From positions 44,353,890-44,417,889 of the forward strand of contig OY992540.1 of assembly GCA_963921195.1 (NCBI GenBank): a stretch of 64,000 nt of DNA, written 5' to 3'. A program made the translations under genes and the position numbers. This stretch comes from Pegoplata infirma (taxonomy: Eukaryota; Arthropoda; Insecta; Diptera; Anthomyiidae). Within the stretch, counting starts at the first letter, position 1, and the number at the start of each line of letters is the position of its first letter. The notes below the pieces were generated by a model, which saw nothing but the letters and a program-made list of their open reading frames with translations, made no database searches and was not told where the DNA came from. Shown one piece after another: positions 1-11,876 of the stretch.

Positions 1-171
1 ATTTCACTCTAGTTTGGTATGTGAGTGTTTTCTAAACTTATTAAAGATTTGACAAATGATAGACCCAATTGGTTCATGTTTGGACTTGGTACCCATTTTC
101 CGGGAAACACTGGTGTAGGGTATTATGTGGTCGGGCTTGACCGACTATAATTTTCGTACTTGTTTTTTATA
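1..171 (+). mobile_element. 3' end of a DINE-1/Helentron-like non-autonomous element, cut by the window edge
   Basis: A GGGTATTAT motif near 118-127 is followed by a short hairpin (GTCGG, loop, CCGAC, about 131-147) and then a tail ending ACTTGTTTTT. Other DINE-like copies here share this order: terminal TATACCC-type motif, hairpin, 15-17 nt, ACTTGTTT. The hairpin sequence differs, so this is a different subfamily. Downstream, position 172 falls inside a 35-bp satellite monomer (TATAGGAAA), so the element sits in satellite DNA. It has no coding capacity. The class assignment rests on architecture only. Confidence 0.5.
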
Positions 172-372
172 GGAAACAGGTCACAGAATTAAGACTTTTT
201 CTATAGTAAAAAGGTCTCAAAATCAGAGACTTTTTCTTTAGTAAAAAGTGACAGAATCTTAGACTTTTTCTTTATAAGAAAAAGGCCTCAGAATCTGAGA
301 CTTTCTATAGGGAAGGGTCTCAGAATCTCAGACTTTTGCTAAAGGAAAAAACCTCAGAGTCTGAGACTCTGC
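172..372 (+). repeat. Degenerate 35-bp dyad satellite, about 5-6 monomers
   Basis: Repeats of the type TCTCAGAATCTGAGAC, T-run, CTATAGGAAAA have the same orientation as the main array at 27.4 kb but are strongly diverged from one another. Each monomer keeps a TCTCAGA/TCTGAGA dyad. The block looks like an old outlier of the same satellite family. Confidence 0.75.
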
Positions 373-1218
373 TGCAGTGATTTGGCAAAATATACTAATT
401 GTTATGATTTTAGAGCTTTCCCATTACTTCTTTTTGCAAAAAGAAGTATCCCTTTTTTTTCTTGTCCGACAACGGTGAATTAATATTTTTTTTTATTCAA
501 AGACAATAATTTACCCCCCCCCCAACTCAAAAGCTGTACCCGCTACTGGTAATACACACAATTAGAAATTCTCTTTTGCAGTCACTGTTCCTGTTTTTCC
601 CAGCTTAATTTAAGTCCATAAATAATAATAGCAGCAAAAATAAGAATAACAATAACAACAACAATATAATGCATATTAAAATCACAACTTGTAACAAGAA
701 GAAAGTTTTATGATACACTTGTTTGGTTTTATTAGTATTTTTGTTGCTGTAGTAGTTGTAATACTAACCACCTCTATGAAGAGGATTCACTTGAAATCTG
801 AACGTAGTCTAGAGTCAATTTTAAAGCCTCTTATAAAAAAAACAAATTCTCAAGACAAAATTTTAACCGGGCTTTAAATTTATGTGTTTCAAATTTAAGG
901 TCAATTGTATAACATTAACCTATGGCGATCGCCGATCAAAAGTTCGATTTTTTGAAAATTAAAAAAAAAACTTCACTTTATTTTGTTCGGTGAAAGAACA
1001 TATTATTTCTGAGTAATAACAATTTTTGTTGTACAAAGAGAAACATTAAAAAAGACACGGAGATATCGATCGCTTTCGGAAGTTGCCCTTTCATCAGCAA
1101 AATAAAATAAAAAAATATGTCAGATTAAATTCAGCTGTTTAAATGACACTTTTAAAAAACGACAAAATGAGAGTTATTAATATTACAAATAAATCAAATG
1201 GTTTCCTACCTTAGAGAT
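373..1218. other. AT-rich sequence without a gene
   Basis: No coding signal is visible. There is a C-run near 513-523 and an imperfect AAC/AAT trinucleotide tract around 625-668. No element termini were recognised. Confidence 0.5.
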
Positions 1219-1957
1219 TAATCACAATTGGAGCGGGAAGCGGTTTTCCGCAACTCTCCCCATACATTTTGTATGAAAACAAAATTCCGCGGCGTTTTTC
1301 CGCCGAAATAGATTCTATTCTATTTTCATGGCGTTTTTTCTCTCTCTCTCATTTTTCCTCTCATTTTATTTTTTGGCGTTGCCAGACTTTAACCCAAAAA
1401 AAGTATTGTTTTTCTGTACAGTGTTGTAAAATACAAGTAAAGTACGAGTTTTTTGGCAGATGGAAATAAACAACAAAGCAAAATAGAAAAAAAAAATATG
1501 GAAAATTATTCAAACAATGGAGTTTCCTGAAAAATTAATAGATATTGTTAAAAAATATATGATTTTTTATGCAATTTTTCAAGTTTTTAGGATGCAATAT
1601 GTAAAATTTGTTTCACGGAATGTGTATTTTATTTTTTATTGTTTCGAATAAATAAATTGTGCAAAAGTTGCTGTTATTTTCTTGTTTTGCAACTGTTTTA
1701 TAAGATTTTGTCACTTGGTCTTAATTGAATGAGTTTTTATAATATTGAAAAATTTTTATTGTTTAAATATAAAAAAAAATTTATTGCCAAAAGTAAAATT
1801 TCTAAATAAAATTAAAATAATTAACACAACAATTATACATTTCGAGGTATGAATGTCAAAAATAATGCAAAGAAAACCGCAAACCGCTTGACGCTTAATT
1901 TAAATTAATCGCTCGGTTTTTGAAGCGTTTTTCCGCTTCCCGCTCCAATTGTGATTA
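1219..1957. mobile_element. 739-bp MITE with about 24-bp terminal inverted repeats (TAATCACAATTGGAGCGGGA)
   Basis: The left end TAATCACAATTGGAGCGGGA(AGCGG) is matched exactly in inverse orientation at 1934-1957. Subterminal sequence is rich in CCGC/GCGG (TTTTCCGC, GGCGTTTTTCCGCC) and contrasts with the AT-rich interior. A short frame at 1269-1469 lies inside but resembles no protein, so the element is non-autonomous. I could not resolve a target duplication, so the superfamily is unassigned. Confidence 0.75.
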
Positions 1958-2329
1958 TTCTCTTATTTTTTAAAAATTCTATTTATTAATTTTGTGCTTT
2001 CAGATTTATATTGAACAATTCTTTATGTATTATGTCAACACATACATGCATAAATCTATGTATGCATGTGATATAAAGTTTTGCTGTTTCTATACATTAT
2101 TTGCAATAGAGCATGACACATTGTCAACAACTTTTTTTTTACCGCAATTTCCCTCAATAACCTACAGGAAACAAGGTCATTTCCGGTAACTTTATTTTTT
2201 TTGCTTTAGCTTACAAATTGTGAATTGAATTTGAGGTGTATAAGCAGGAATGAAGGGTGTAAATATAAAAATGTATATGACTTTTCCCCCAGAAACGCAA
2301 AATTATTAATATTTTTTTTAAGAAAAATT
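1958..2329. other. AT-rich spacer
   Basis: No gene or element end was recognised. Short open frames here are low-complexity. Confidence 0.4.
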
Positions 2330-2765
2330 TTAAGATTTCTAGACTTTTTTTCTTTGGAACAAATTTACGATTCGGCGACATTTTTTCTCGGATTCTTAGA
2401 TTTTTGTCTTATATAGATTTTGTCATATAAAGTCTTAGATTCTGAGACAGATTGTAAGACATTTATCTTATGTAGAAAACGTATCAGATTCAGAGACATT
2501 TTTCTTTTATATAAAAAGTCTCAGATTCTACAAAATTTTTCTTATATTGAAAAAGTCACAGATTCTGAGACATTTTTCTATATAGAAAAAGTCTCAGATT
2601 TTGAGAAAAAGTCTCAGATTCTGAGACATTTTTCTTAAACATAAAAAGTCTCAGATTCTGAGACATTTTCCTTATATAGAAAAAGTCTCAGGTTTTAAGA
2701 TATTTTTCTTATAGAAAAAATTCTCAGATTCAAAGACATTTTTCCTATAAAGAAAAAGTTTAAGT
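2330..2765 (-). repeat. 35-bp dyad satellite, inverse orientation, about 12 diverged monomers
   Basis: The motif TCTCAGATTCTGAGACATTT followed by CTTATATAGAAAAAG recurs about every 35 bp. This is the reverse complement of the 27.4-kb array unit. Copies nearest 2520-2700 are best conserved and the edges are worn. Short frames across it are by-products of the periodicity. Confidence 0.8.
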
Positions 2766-2789
2766 GTAGTTTGGATGGGTGCCCGCAAT

Positions 2790-4640
2790 TTGGCGAAATA
2801 ATTCGGATCCCATAAGGCCTATTGAGAATTCCCTATTGTGGTTCTCCTAATTGTCATTTTCTACTTCCCCTCTGCTACAAATATCTACTTCCTAAACTCC
2901 CCGATTTTCAAAGATATTCCGCTATCGTTTGACATTCCAGGTCATCGAAAAATCTTTGCCCAAAATGCTTAAGGCTGTGCTTTATCAGACGCGGATATTA
3001 ACACAAGAAGTGCTTCAACGATTCCTTCTCCTACTTCACTTCGACAATAGTTCCTGTCAGAGATTCCCATACGTTCGGCCATGTGACAGACTCTACAAGG
3101 TCCTGTCAGTACTCCCACTACAAATGTAAGAAGTATTTCTGTCCCCTTAAGATTTGGCAGTGGATATAGGTTTCGCTTTATTTTAAACGTAGTCAGTGAT
3201 ATCAACATATCTTTTATCATTAACTGTGGTATACTGTCAATTTCGTTCATCAACTCTTCTATAGGAACCGATATATCAGGTTAAACCTTTTCCCCTACCG
3301 ACTCAAACCTTCCTCGTGCACTTACCAGCCAATTCGTTCCTGGTGACCACACTCTGTCCCAAAATAGCATTACTGTGGGTTGACAGATTTGGCAAAGGGA
3401 TTATTTACAATGTTTTCGATTTCACAGTTTTAGATTCTAAGGTCTTCAGACTAGCGAGACTATCCACGAAAATGTTAAAGGCGAGAGGACGCCAGTACAT
3501 CAATTGCAAGTACCTCTGCCTGGACAACACCACACTTGTCCAGAAATCTCAATGTGGTGCTGATTTCAAGACGTTCTGAAGATCCTGCTGAACCTGTACC
3601 CTTCTCCATCTTGAATCCGATCGTAAAAATTGAAATCGAATTGTGTCATAACAGAGTTTTCCGCCAAGTCTTCCATCTTGGACTTCGAAGGTTCAATCAC
3701 AGTTAATGTGCAGTGACATATATTTGGTTATCTGCTTTAGTTCCGTCCCGCCGACAGTTCTTAATATGGTCGATTGTCCTCAAGAGCGTTGTATAAGCTC
3801 TTGTTATAGATACATATCCACTGGCTGAAAGTTTAGCATTACTTCCAGGCCAGCCTGTGGTGTCGATCTAATAACACCAGTGATACCCTCACGTTCCTGC
3901 GGTTGTATCTTCTCTACATGGCAGAGATATGATTTCTTAGCCACTGCCCTCTCTCACCCAACGGCACTATAGGTCAGTATTGGTTTAATTATCGCAGCCT
4001 ACATACGGTTTTCGACTCCACCTCCTTCCGAAAGTTCTCCTGCTAGTGTTGAGCGCACATTGCAACTTTTTCATTCTTCCGTTTGTATTCCTTTTGCAAG
4101 AAAGCTTTGAGTTCTATATGACACCTAGGTATTTCGCCACTTTTGGTAGTTCCACGGTGGTTTCATCCTATTTGGGAAGATGAAACCTGTCTATCTTAGT
4201 ATTTTTTGTGAACAAAACTATTTCGGTGTTAGCTAGACTTCCAGACCGTTTGTCATTGCACACGTCAAGTTTATCATTAGCGCCGATTCCACGAGTTCGC
4301 TAATCGTTGGTAATAACTTAAATTTAATTTTGATTACAACGCCATCAGCGTGGGCAACACCCTTGAAATAAACTCCCTTAAGAAACACGAGAATCGTATT
4401 TATTACAAGATTCCACAGAATCTTGAGCCGGATTTGGTAAAAAAATACGGACATGAATTTTGGTCGAAATACTTTATTTTTTCCAGCTTTGAGAGGAGAG
4501 CTAAAAATATCATATTAGACCCTGACGATTTGCAGGTCTTGAAGAAATGGACCGTTTTCTTGCCTTCGAATACGATTTTTCTGATGAATTCAATAATCGG
4601 AATTTTAAAAGTAAAAGTGTAACCAAGAGAGATTTCCTCT
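2790..4640 (-). pseudogene. Decayed non-LTR retrotransposon ORF2 remnant (reverse transcriptase, RNase H, C-terminus)
   Basis: Read on the minus strand, domain pieces appear in the order expected of an RNase-H-bearing insect LINE. About 4454-4240 gives a reverse-transcriptase segment, with LWNLVINTILVFLKGVYFKG followed by AHADGVV where Y-A-D-D is expected, then a short TNGLEV piece. About 4000-3840 resembles the post-RT 'thumb' (PILTYSAVGE, STPQAGLEVMLNFQPVDMYL). About 3480-3310 resembles RNase H (DSLASLKTLES; RNELAGKCTRK). About 3140-2970 resembles the conserved C-terminus (VVGVLTGPCRVCHMAERMGI, then YCRS). Stops and frameshifts separate the pieces and the catalytic YADD is altered to HADG, so it is dead. 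The region is visibly less AT-rich than its surroundings. Clade (I, Loa or R1/jockey-like) cannot be fixed without alignment. Confidence 0.75.
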
Positions 4641-5528
4641 TCACCTCATCTCACAGTGGATCGAAAATCGGAAGTTCCGGTCAAAGGGTAAAACTAATCA
4701 TCCAAACTCATTGAAATTTGTGTCTTATCTGGATTTTGGCTCGCTGAATTCATATGTGCTCTCAAACTTTTAAAATTTGTAATATTTTACGAGATATTTT
4801 GGTCCAAATTTTTTTATTTTTGGATTTTTTCAGTTTTTACATAATTTTTTATAGAAGATGTGGAATTTATTTTTATTTTTTTACGCTAATATGATAATAG
4901 GGAATTGTTTTAAAACATTGCATGCTTGGTTTGCAAAAAAATTGCGCGAAAAGCTAAATTCACAAAACGCGATATAACGCGAAAAATAGAAATGAAAAGT
5001 TATAAAGCTTTATATATATTATAAATATCATCTGTCCTTATAATTTGACTAATATGGTATTTACACCAACGAAAACAACTTGTTTTTGAATATTTTTTTG
5101 GTTTTTGGCAAAAACTATGTAGTTTTTCCATACAATTTAAAAACTGCGTTGCCAACCAAAACTAAACAAAAACTAGATTTTTGGCTGTGTTCACTACTAG
5201 CTAATCATTCTGTTTGAATATTTTTTTCAATTTTGTTTTGCTTAACTCGAATGTCAAGAATAAAATATTTGTTTTTTGTGAAATTATTATTCCAATCTGT
5301 TAAAAAAGTTAATAAATATGTAATTTAATTTTTTTATTATCGTGTGGCTATTGTTATTTTGTGTTTTTTAGTGAATTTATAAAATAATTAATATGATTTG
5401 ACAACCAAAAACTCCATTTATTCGGTATAAACAGTTTGGTTTTCAAAAATCAATTTTGGCCAAAAACAAGTTAGTTTTTGTTTAGTCTAAACATAGTATA
5501 ACACTATTTTCAAATTCGGCAATTAATA
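4641..5528. other. AT-rich sequence without a gene
   Basis: Nothing coding was seen. Short partly inverted stretches (CCAAAAACTA-type around 5150 and 5400-5490) suggest an old foldback, but its ends could not be defined. Confidence 0.4.
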
Positions 5529-5716
5529 CACTGAAAAAAATTACTCTGAAATTTTAACCTTCTAATATTTCGGCGGGGTTCAAGAAAAGGGGTATAAAAC
5601 CGGTATGGAAATTAAAGAGGACGTAAACACCTTAAGTTTTCTGTGCATACTTTTTTTTAAAGAACTTGGGCAATTTTTTTTATTCTAACCTAAAATTATT
5701 AATGTTTTTTTCAGTG
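5529..5716. mobile_element. 188-bp MITE, CACTGAAAAAAA ends, TA duplication
   Basis: CACTGAAAAAAA at 5529 is matched by TTTTTTTCAGTG ending at 5716, with TA on both sides. It is non-coding. The size and TA target fit a Tc1/mariner-type MITE, but short A/T-rich TIRs of this kind occur in several families. Confidence 0.6.
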
Positions 5717-6282
5717 TAGATTTTTTTTTACATATTTGGACCGACTTTATTTTTTTTGTAGTTTAACTTTTTGATTTGAAGCTGAACTAAAGAAAAATTA
5801 TAATGGAATGCCTTTAATGGACGCGAATGTTGCAAAATTGCAAAAATAAAAAATCGCCATTTTTGATTATTTTGAAAATTTTTTTTTTTTGTTTTCGTCA
5901 AATTCGGAGTCAGAGCCCCCTAAAACATATAAAAAGACTTTTTTCATTAATAAAAACAGCGAAAAAATAATGACCGGGTGTTTCTTCTACACGATCCACT
6001 GTGCGTCTCTGCAACCCGCGAAATGGTAAACATCAAAAGCTTAATGGTTCCTAGATTGATTTTCACGTAAGACGCACCGACCTTATTGAGAAATCTTAGT
6101 ACTCTGCGATCTTTAGAAAGAACTTTAAGTAGTCTTAAAAAAAATTCAAATTCTCCGCAGAAGATAGCCTAAAATTCTCTTTTCGCCCTTCCGATTTTCT
6201 TCTTGGAAGCAATAAAACTGAGACGATAATTCTCGCAGTCTTCCGTCGTGTTATTCTTCTTTGTTTTATTGAGGCGTTTACT
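5717..6282. other. AT-rich sequence without a gene
   Basis: No termini, repeats or coding signal stood out. Confidence 0.4.
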
Positions 6283-6440
6283 AAAAAAAGTCTTAGGTAC
6301 TGAGTCTTAGGTACTGAGAAGTTTTTCCTTTACAAAAAAGGTATCTGATTTAGATTCTAAGAAATTTTTCCGATATAAAAAATGTCTTAGATTCTAAAAA
6401 AATTTTAAAAAATTTCTGAGTTTCAGATTGTGAGAGCTTT
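6283..6440 (-). repeat. Degenerate 35-bp satellite remnant
   Basis: AGTCTTAG(G)TACTGAG and TCTTAGATTCTAAG units lie at roughly 35-bp spacing in inverse orientation relative to the main array. The block is strongly mutated. Confidence 0.55.
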
Positions 6441-6582
6441 TTAAATAACAACCATAAAAATTAGTTTACAGCTGTTGAAATTTTAAAATATTGAAAAAGA
6501 GTATTTTTTTTTAGCACAAGTATGCAGAAGCTATTTATAAATGTCCTTGTTTATTTACCTACCCTTAAATTAGTAGCAAAGG

Positions 6583-6775
6583 GTAAATATAAGTTAGTCA
6601 TTTCGTTTGTAACTCTTCGAAATATCAGTGCATTTTAGCGATATCAGTTCATTAGCTTTAAAGTTGTAAACAGAAATGTAAGGACACCTCGAAAATGTTG
6701 GTACATTCTACATAACCTAAAAATACAAAATACTTTAATTTGGCTGCAGGTGGAAAATATACACGATATAGTTCA
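6583..6775 (+). mobile_element. Internally deleted DINE-1-like fragment
   Basis: It contains GTCATTTCGTTTGTAACTCT followed by CGAAATATC, a DINE 5' block, and later AAGGACACCTCGAAAAT and CATAACCTAAAAATAC, the 3' half seen in the other copies. The (GTCY)n core is missing, so this is a deleted copy in plus orientation. Confidence 0.6.
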
Positions 6776-7785
6776 AAAGAAAAGAGACTATTGAAGTTTT
6801 AGTCAAATTTGTATTATGGTCATAGGCTTGCAAAGTTCGTAAATGGGCAAAATCAGAACCGGGGGATCTTTTTTTTTAAGAACTTAAACAACCTCTGAAC
6901 AATCCATTTTTACTTTTGTTAAGCAAATGAAACATTTTTATGTCAGAAAGATTTAAAAGTAGCGCAGTTGAACCTAGGGGATAAGAAAACAAATTTTTTT
7001 CGGTACGCCCACCTTTGAAGGTGTTGATATAAAAAATTAATTTAAATAATGATAGAATTGTATAACTAAAGTGTAAAAATAATAAACTAATTTGCTAACA
7101 TTTAAAGCGAACTAAAATATGTCCCCTTGCCCCCGCCGACCCCTTTAAAAAACTCTCTCGACAGTTTTAACTATTTTTTTTTATTTTGGAGGGTAACAAG
7201 TTACGGCACAGCCAGCTAAATTTATCACATTTACTTCTTCTAGTGGATATCATTTATTTTTAAAATATGTTGAGCATTGTGAAGCGTATTAGTAAATTCG
7301 ACATGACCGAATAAAACCTTTCCATTTGTATTTTCGTTTAGTTTGTATAAACAATTTTATTTATTTGTTACTGGTTTAGGAAATGTCAACAAACTCTTAC
7401 ATTTCCGCACCGTAAAACATTAGCAATTTAACTAATGGTTATAATTATTTGATGTAGTTTTGTTTGCACATTTCCGCCACACTGGCCACTCTAGTTGCCA
7501 TACTATATACATTCAACCATGTTGAATTCATACAAATACCAAAACTTCTCTGCTATTCTGCGTTCGACTCATAATTCCCCCATTATTATTATTTTTAAAT
7601 GTTGTGAATGGGAATATGAGCTAGTGCTACTTTTATTGTTGATTCTGTTGTTTGGAATATATTTTCATAGCAATTTAATGATATACTAATTGAGCCAGGC
7701 AATTACGGAAAATGGTTTTCAAATAATTAAAAAAATAATAATAAAAAAAAAATAAATATGAATAAGTGAAGTAAATATAATAAGG
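6776..7785. other. AT-rich sequence without a gene
   Basis: No coding or element signal was identified. The frame at 7495-7689 is low-complexity hydrophobic and unsupported. Confidence 0.4.
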
Positions 7786-8010
7786 ATGCGATTCACATGA
7801 AAATGCGCGTTTTTGTCGATAGTCTAAAAACGATATTGAACAATTATCTTTTCAATTCCTGAAAATTTCGTTAAATTGGCATTGATTTGGTTTTGCATGT
7901 TTTGGTAAAAACGCATATAAATAACATATCTTTTTGCATATTTCCAACTTTTAAGTGCATATTTTAGCATAATTTTGAAAAACACAAACTGATTTTTTTT
8001 TTTTTCAAAA
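7786..8010. mobile_element. Fragment of the ATATGC-rich hAT-type MITE family
   Basis: GGATGCGATTCACATGAAAA, then GTCGATAGTCTAAAAACGAT and repeated TGCATATTT motifs match, in inverse orientation, the right part of the hAT MITE at 17576-18155. It is cut on the right where the 540-bp palindrome begins. Confidence 0.6.
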
Positions 8011-8036
8011 ATTGTTTTAAATTTTATTTTTGAAAA

Positions 8037-9730
8037 ATTCTGATTAATTTTTATTAATAAATAAAAATTGTTTTATTCGACCTTTAAAATATTATATTTT
8101 GTGAGGATGTTTATTCTGGCTCGAGGTCATTATTTTCTTTACTAATTAAAACCATGATATTCTCATAGTATAATTTTCAAGAAAATTATTTTTTGTTTTA
8201 AATTTATTTATGTTGGTCATTTTTGCAAGACTTAATCGACACGTGTTTCGGAATTTGTCAAGATTCCATTGTCAAGATTATTTAGCAAAAATAGAAACGA
8301 TATACTACAAAGTAGCAAACGAGTCTAATGACAAATCGTTTTTGCACAAACTAAAACATTAATACATATTCGACTCTATCCACAATGTGAATTAGAAAGA
8401 CGAAGAAATTGTACTATGCTAGTAAGTAACAATTGTCAATAACCAACAAAAATATTTAAAACATTTTACATACGATAGTCCATTGGACTACAACAATATG
8501 TTTTTTGTTGCTGTGAATGAAATTATACCATTATTAGGGCTATTCATCACTATGGCGTGCCAACCATTATGTTCAAATTCTGATTAATTTTTATTAATAA
8601 ATAAAAATTGTTTTATTCGACCTTTAAAATATTAAATATAATATTTTAAAGGTTTGTTGTTTTATTCGACCTTTAAAATATTAAATATAATATTTTAAAG
8701 GTCGAATAAAACAATTTTTATTTATTAATAAAAATTAATCAGAATTTGAACATAATGGTTGGCACGCCATAGTGATGAATAGCCCTAATAATGGTATAAT
8801 TTCATTCACAGCAACAAAAAACATATTGTTGTAGTCCAATGGACTATCGTATGTAAAATGTTTTAAATATTTTTGTTGGTTATTGACAATTGTTACTTAC
8901 TAGCATAGTACAATTTCTTCGTCTTTCTAATTCACATTGTGGATAGAGTCGAATATGTATTAATGTTTTAGTTTGTGCAAAAACGATTTGTCATTAGACT
9001 CGTTTGCTACTTTGTAGTATATCGTTTCAATTTTTGCTAAATAATCTTGACAATGGAATCTTGACAAATTCCGAAACACGTGTCGATTAAGTCTTGCAAA
9101 AATGACCAACATAAATAAATTTAAAACAAAAAATAATTTTCTTGAAAATTATACTATGAGAATATCATGGTTTTAATTAGTAAAGAAAATAATGACCTCG
9201 AGCCTGAATAAACATCCTCACAAAATATAATATTTTAAAGGTCGAATAAAACAATTTTTATTTATTAATAAAAATTAATCAGAATTTGAACATAATGGTT
9301 GGCACGCCATAGTGATGAATAGCCCTAATAATGGTATAATTTCATTCACAGCAACAAAAAACATATTGTTGTAGTCCAATGGACTATCGTATGTAAAATG
9401 TTTTAAATATTTTTGTTGGTTATTGACAATTGTTACTTACTAGCATAGTACAATTTCTTCGTCTTTCTAATTCACATTGTGGATAGAGTCGAATATGTAT
9501 TAATGTTTTAGTTTGTGCAAAAACGATTTGTCATTAGACTCGTTTGCTACTTTGTAGTATATCGTTTCTATTTTTGCTAAATAATCTTGACAATGGAATC
9601 TTGACAAATTCCGAAACACGTGTCGATTAAGTCTTGCAAAAATGACCAACATAAATAAATTTAAAACAAAAAATAATTTTCTTGAAAATTATACTATGAG
9701 AATATCATGGTTTTAATTAGTAAAGAAAAT
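8037..9730. repeat. Long palindrome of 540-bp units: one forward and two inverted copies
   Basis: A unit beginning TTCTGATTAATTTTTATTAA runs forward at 8037-8575, followed by a partial unit. The sequence then turns around a centre near 8665 and returns as two tandem inverted units. The inverted units have an exact 540-bp period (8701 onward equals 9241 onward) with only one substitution noticed, near 9029. Arms of more than 500 bp and this identity imply very recent duplication. Related copies are at 48650-49285 and 52500-52767. It has no coding capacity. Confidence 0.9.
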
Positions 9731-9867
9731 TTTTGAAAAATACGAAAATTTTTTTATTGATTCCCGAGTAAAAAAGTTTTTATTTAATTTGATAAAATTA
9801 AAAAAAAAATATATATAAGAATATATTTAGGTCAATTCTAAATTTTCGTATTCGTGTTGTAATACCT

Positions 9868-10514
9868 GCCGAACGATGGCCACGGAAGAGTTGATTGTGG
9901 AAAAATTTAATAACATATTTTGCAAGTGCTTCTTTAGACGGCAACCAACGGTCAAATTGTGAAAAAAATTACGTTTTTCTTGTCCGAACTTTTTGCCCAC
10001 ATCCGGCTCAAAGATTACACATCTCTACAAATCTAAGGTTTGTCGCTGCGATTTGGATGAAACCAAAAAAATTGATAGGTTTTGGTGCCCCCGATTGCAA
10101 AACCATCACTCAAATTTTTTTATCACGTCACAATTTTGAGAAAATCGTGGTTAAAGTGTCAAAAAAGGCCCATTTTGACCATTTTTGAAGGCCGAACGAT
10201 GGCCACGGAAGAGTTGATTGTGGAAAAATTTAATAACATATTTTGCAAGTGCTTCTTTAGACGGCAACCAGCGGTCAAATTGTGAAAAAAATTACGTTTT
10301 TCTTGTCCGAACTTTTTGCCCACATCCGGCTCAAAGATTACACATCTCTACAAATCTAAGGTTTGTCGCTGCGTTTTGGATGAAACCAAAAAAAGTTGAT
10401 AGGTTTTGGTGCCCCCGATTGCAAAACCATCACTCAAATTTTTTTATCACGTCACAATTTTGAGAAAATCGTGGTTAAAGTGTCAAAAAAGGCCCATTTT
10501 GACCATTTTTGAAG
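9868..10514. repeat. Tandem duplication, 323-bp unit, two copies
   Basis: GCCGAACGATGGCCACGGAA begins both copies (9868 and 10191). They differ at only a few positions, for example CCAACGG versus CCAGCGG and GCGATTTGG versus GCGTTTTGG. The duplication lies in the left arm of the foldback. Overlapping frames in both copies are shadows of the repeat and match nothing known. Confidence 0.9.
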
Positions 10515-11054
10515 GCTTATAAAATAAGATCCGGAAATGCAAATGACTTGGTATCAAGCTCAATCGAAAGTCTGTAATTTTCTCTTTCAGACAAGATCAA
10601 ATTTTCTTGGTATTTAATTTTCTAAAATGGTAAAAAAAAATCATTAGTAACAAGTGCGTTAAATCTAAAATTTACGTATGAATTTGTATGGAAATTTGTT
10701 AAAAAAATACTGTGTAAATAAACTAAATATTTAAAAAATGAAAGGTGTTTGTTAATGATTTTTTTACCATTTAAAAAAAATAAATTTTTAGAACATTTTA
10801 TCTTATCTTTAAGAGAAAATTACAAACTTTTGAATGACCTTGATACCAAATCATTCGCATGTCAGGATATTATTTAATAAGCTTTTAAAATGGGTCAAAA
10901 ATGCCCTTTTTCGGCACTTTAACTGCGAATTACTCAAAATCCTGACGTGATAGACAAATTTGAGCTTCGGATTTGGAATCAGCGCAGCAAACACTATCCA
11001 AATCGCTAATCAGAATCCAATATGCATTTTCTTGTTGAGCTGTGTTATTTAAAG

Positions 11055-11500
11055 CCAAGTAAAAAAAGTTAAATTCGGCCTTGCCGAATGTATTGATAAC
11101 CTAGAAAATGTAAAATAGATTTAAAAAAAAAATCCGCGAAAACAATTTTTGTTGAAAAAAAAATTCGGTGACCAATTCCGTTGACATGTGTCAACCAGCA
11201 GCCGTATTAAAGAATTTTGCATTTTTAGGTTATGTTGAATTTACCAAAATTTTTGAGGTGTCCTTACATTTTCTTTCATAACTCTTGTACTGCTGAACCG
11301 ATTTCGCTTCAATGCAATACCAAACTGCTTAAGACAACAACAAGTAAATATGCTAAGACTTAGTCGTATCTGTTTTATACTTTGGCCGTGATCACCATTT
11401 CAACAGACGGACAGACAGACGGACATCGCTAGGATGTCTTAGAATCGATCATAGATGCTGATCAGCATTTTTGGAACAAAATCGTGTTTTTATATATTTG
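11055..11500 (-). mobile_element. DINE-1-like element, minus strand, 5' truncated
   Basis: On the minus strand the 3' end is TTACTTGG preceded by the hairpin ATTCGGC/GCCGAAT (11073-11089). The body (CATAACCTAAAAAT, ATTGCAT...GAAATCGGTTCAGC) and the GTCTGTCCGTC core (about 11405-11427) follow. The 5' part is lost after the GATCGATTCTAAGACATC block. Confidence 0.7.
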
Positions 11501-11847
11501 TAATATTTTTCACATAACATTTTATTTTCACATAACATTTTTTATGCTTACAAATCCGCATCTGTGGGCCAAAATCGCAATTTTAGAATTTTTTTAATAT
11601 TTTTCCCTGAAATACGCCAAAAATCCCAATTTTTTAGCCGGATTTGGTTTAAAAAATCGTAAAAAACTGTTGTTTTTTTAATTTTTTGACCGCTGGTTGC
11701 CGACTGAAGATGCCCTAGCTAAATTTTTGAATAAATTTTCCCACAATCAGCTATTCTGTGGCCATAGTTCGGCAGGTGTTACGACGCGAAATTCAAAAGT
11801 TTCTCTCTTTCTGTCCCGTCAGATATTAGGGTGGAGCAATTTAATTT

Positions 11848-11876
11848 TAATATTGGTCTAGGACCCCATAAAGTAT
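11848..11876 (+). mobile_element. Short DINE-1-like fragment at the edge of a foldback
   Basis: GGTCTAGGACCCCATAAAG matches the block next to the (GTCY)n core in DINE copies. It abuts the left TIR of the GGGGCATTCC element, the same junction as at 22.99 kb. Just upstream, TTAGGGTGGAGC resembles the terminus of the 58.2-kb foldback. Confidence 0.5.

Larger units (their letters stand above)
9841..11793. mobile_element. About 1.9-kb foldback element with inverted ends and internal duplication
   Basis: The left end (ACCTGCCGAACGATGGCCAC) recurs inverted at about 11690-11785, giving about 100-130 bp of diverged terminal inverted repeat. Sequences at 10440-10640 and 10740-10960 are also inverted copies of one another around a centre near 10700. 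A DINE-like copy (11055-11500) interrupts the right arm. No transposase is visible. Confidence 0.7.

Noticed and set aside
3316..3579. Plus-strand gene of 87 codons
   Set aside because: Antisense shadow of the RNase H part of the LINE remnant.
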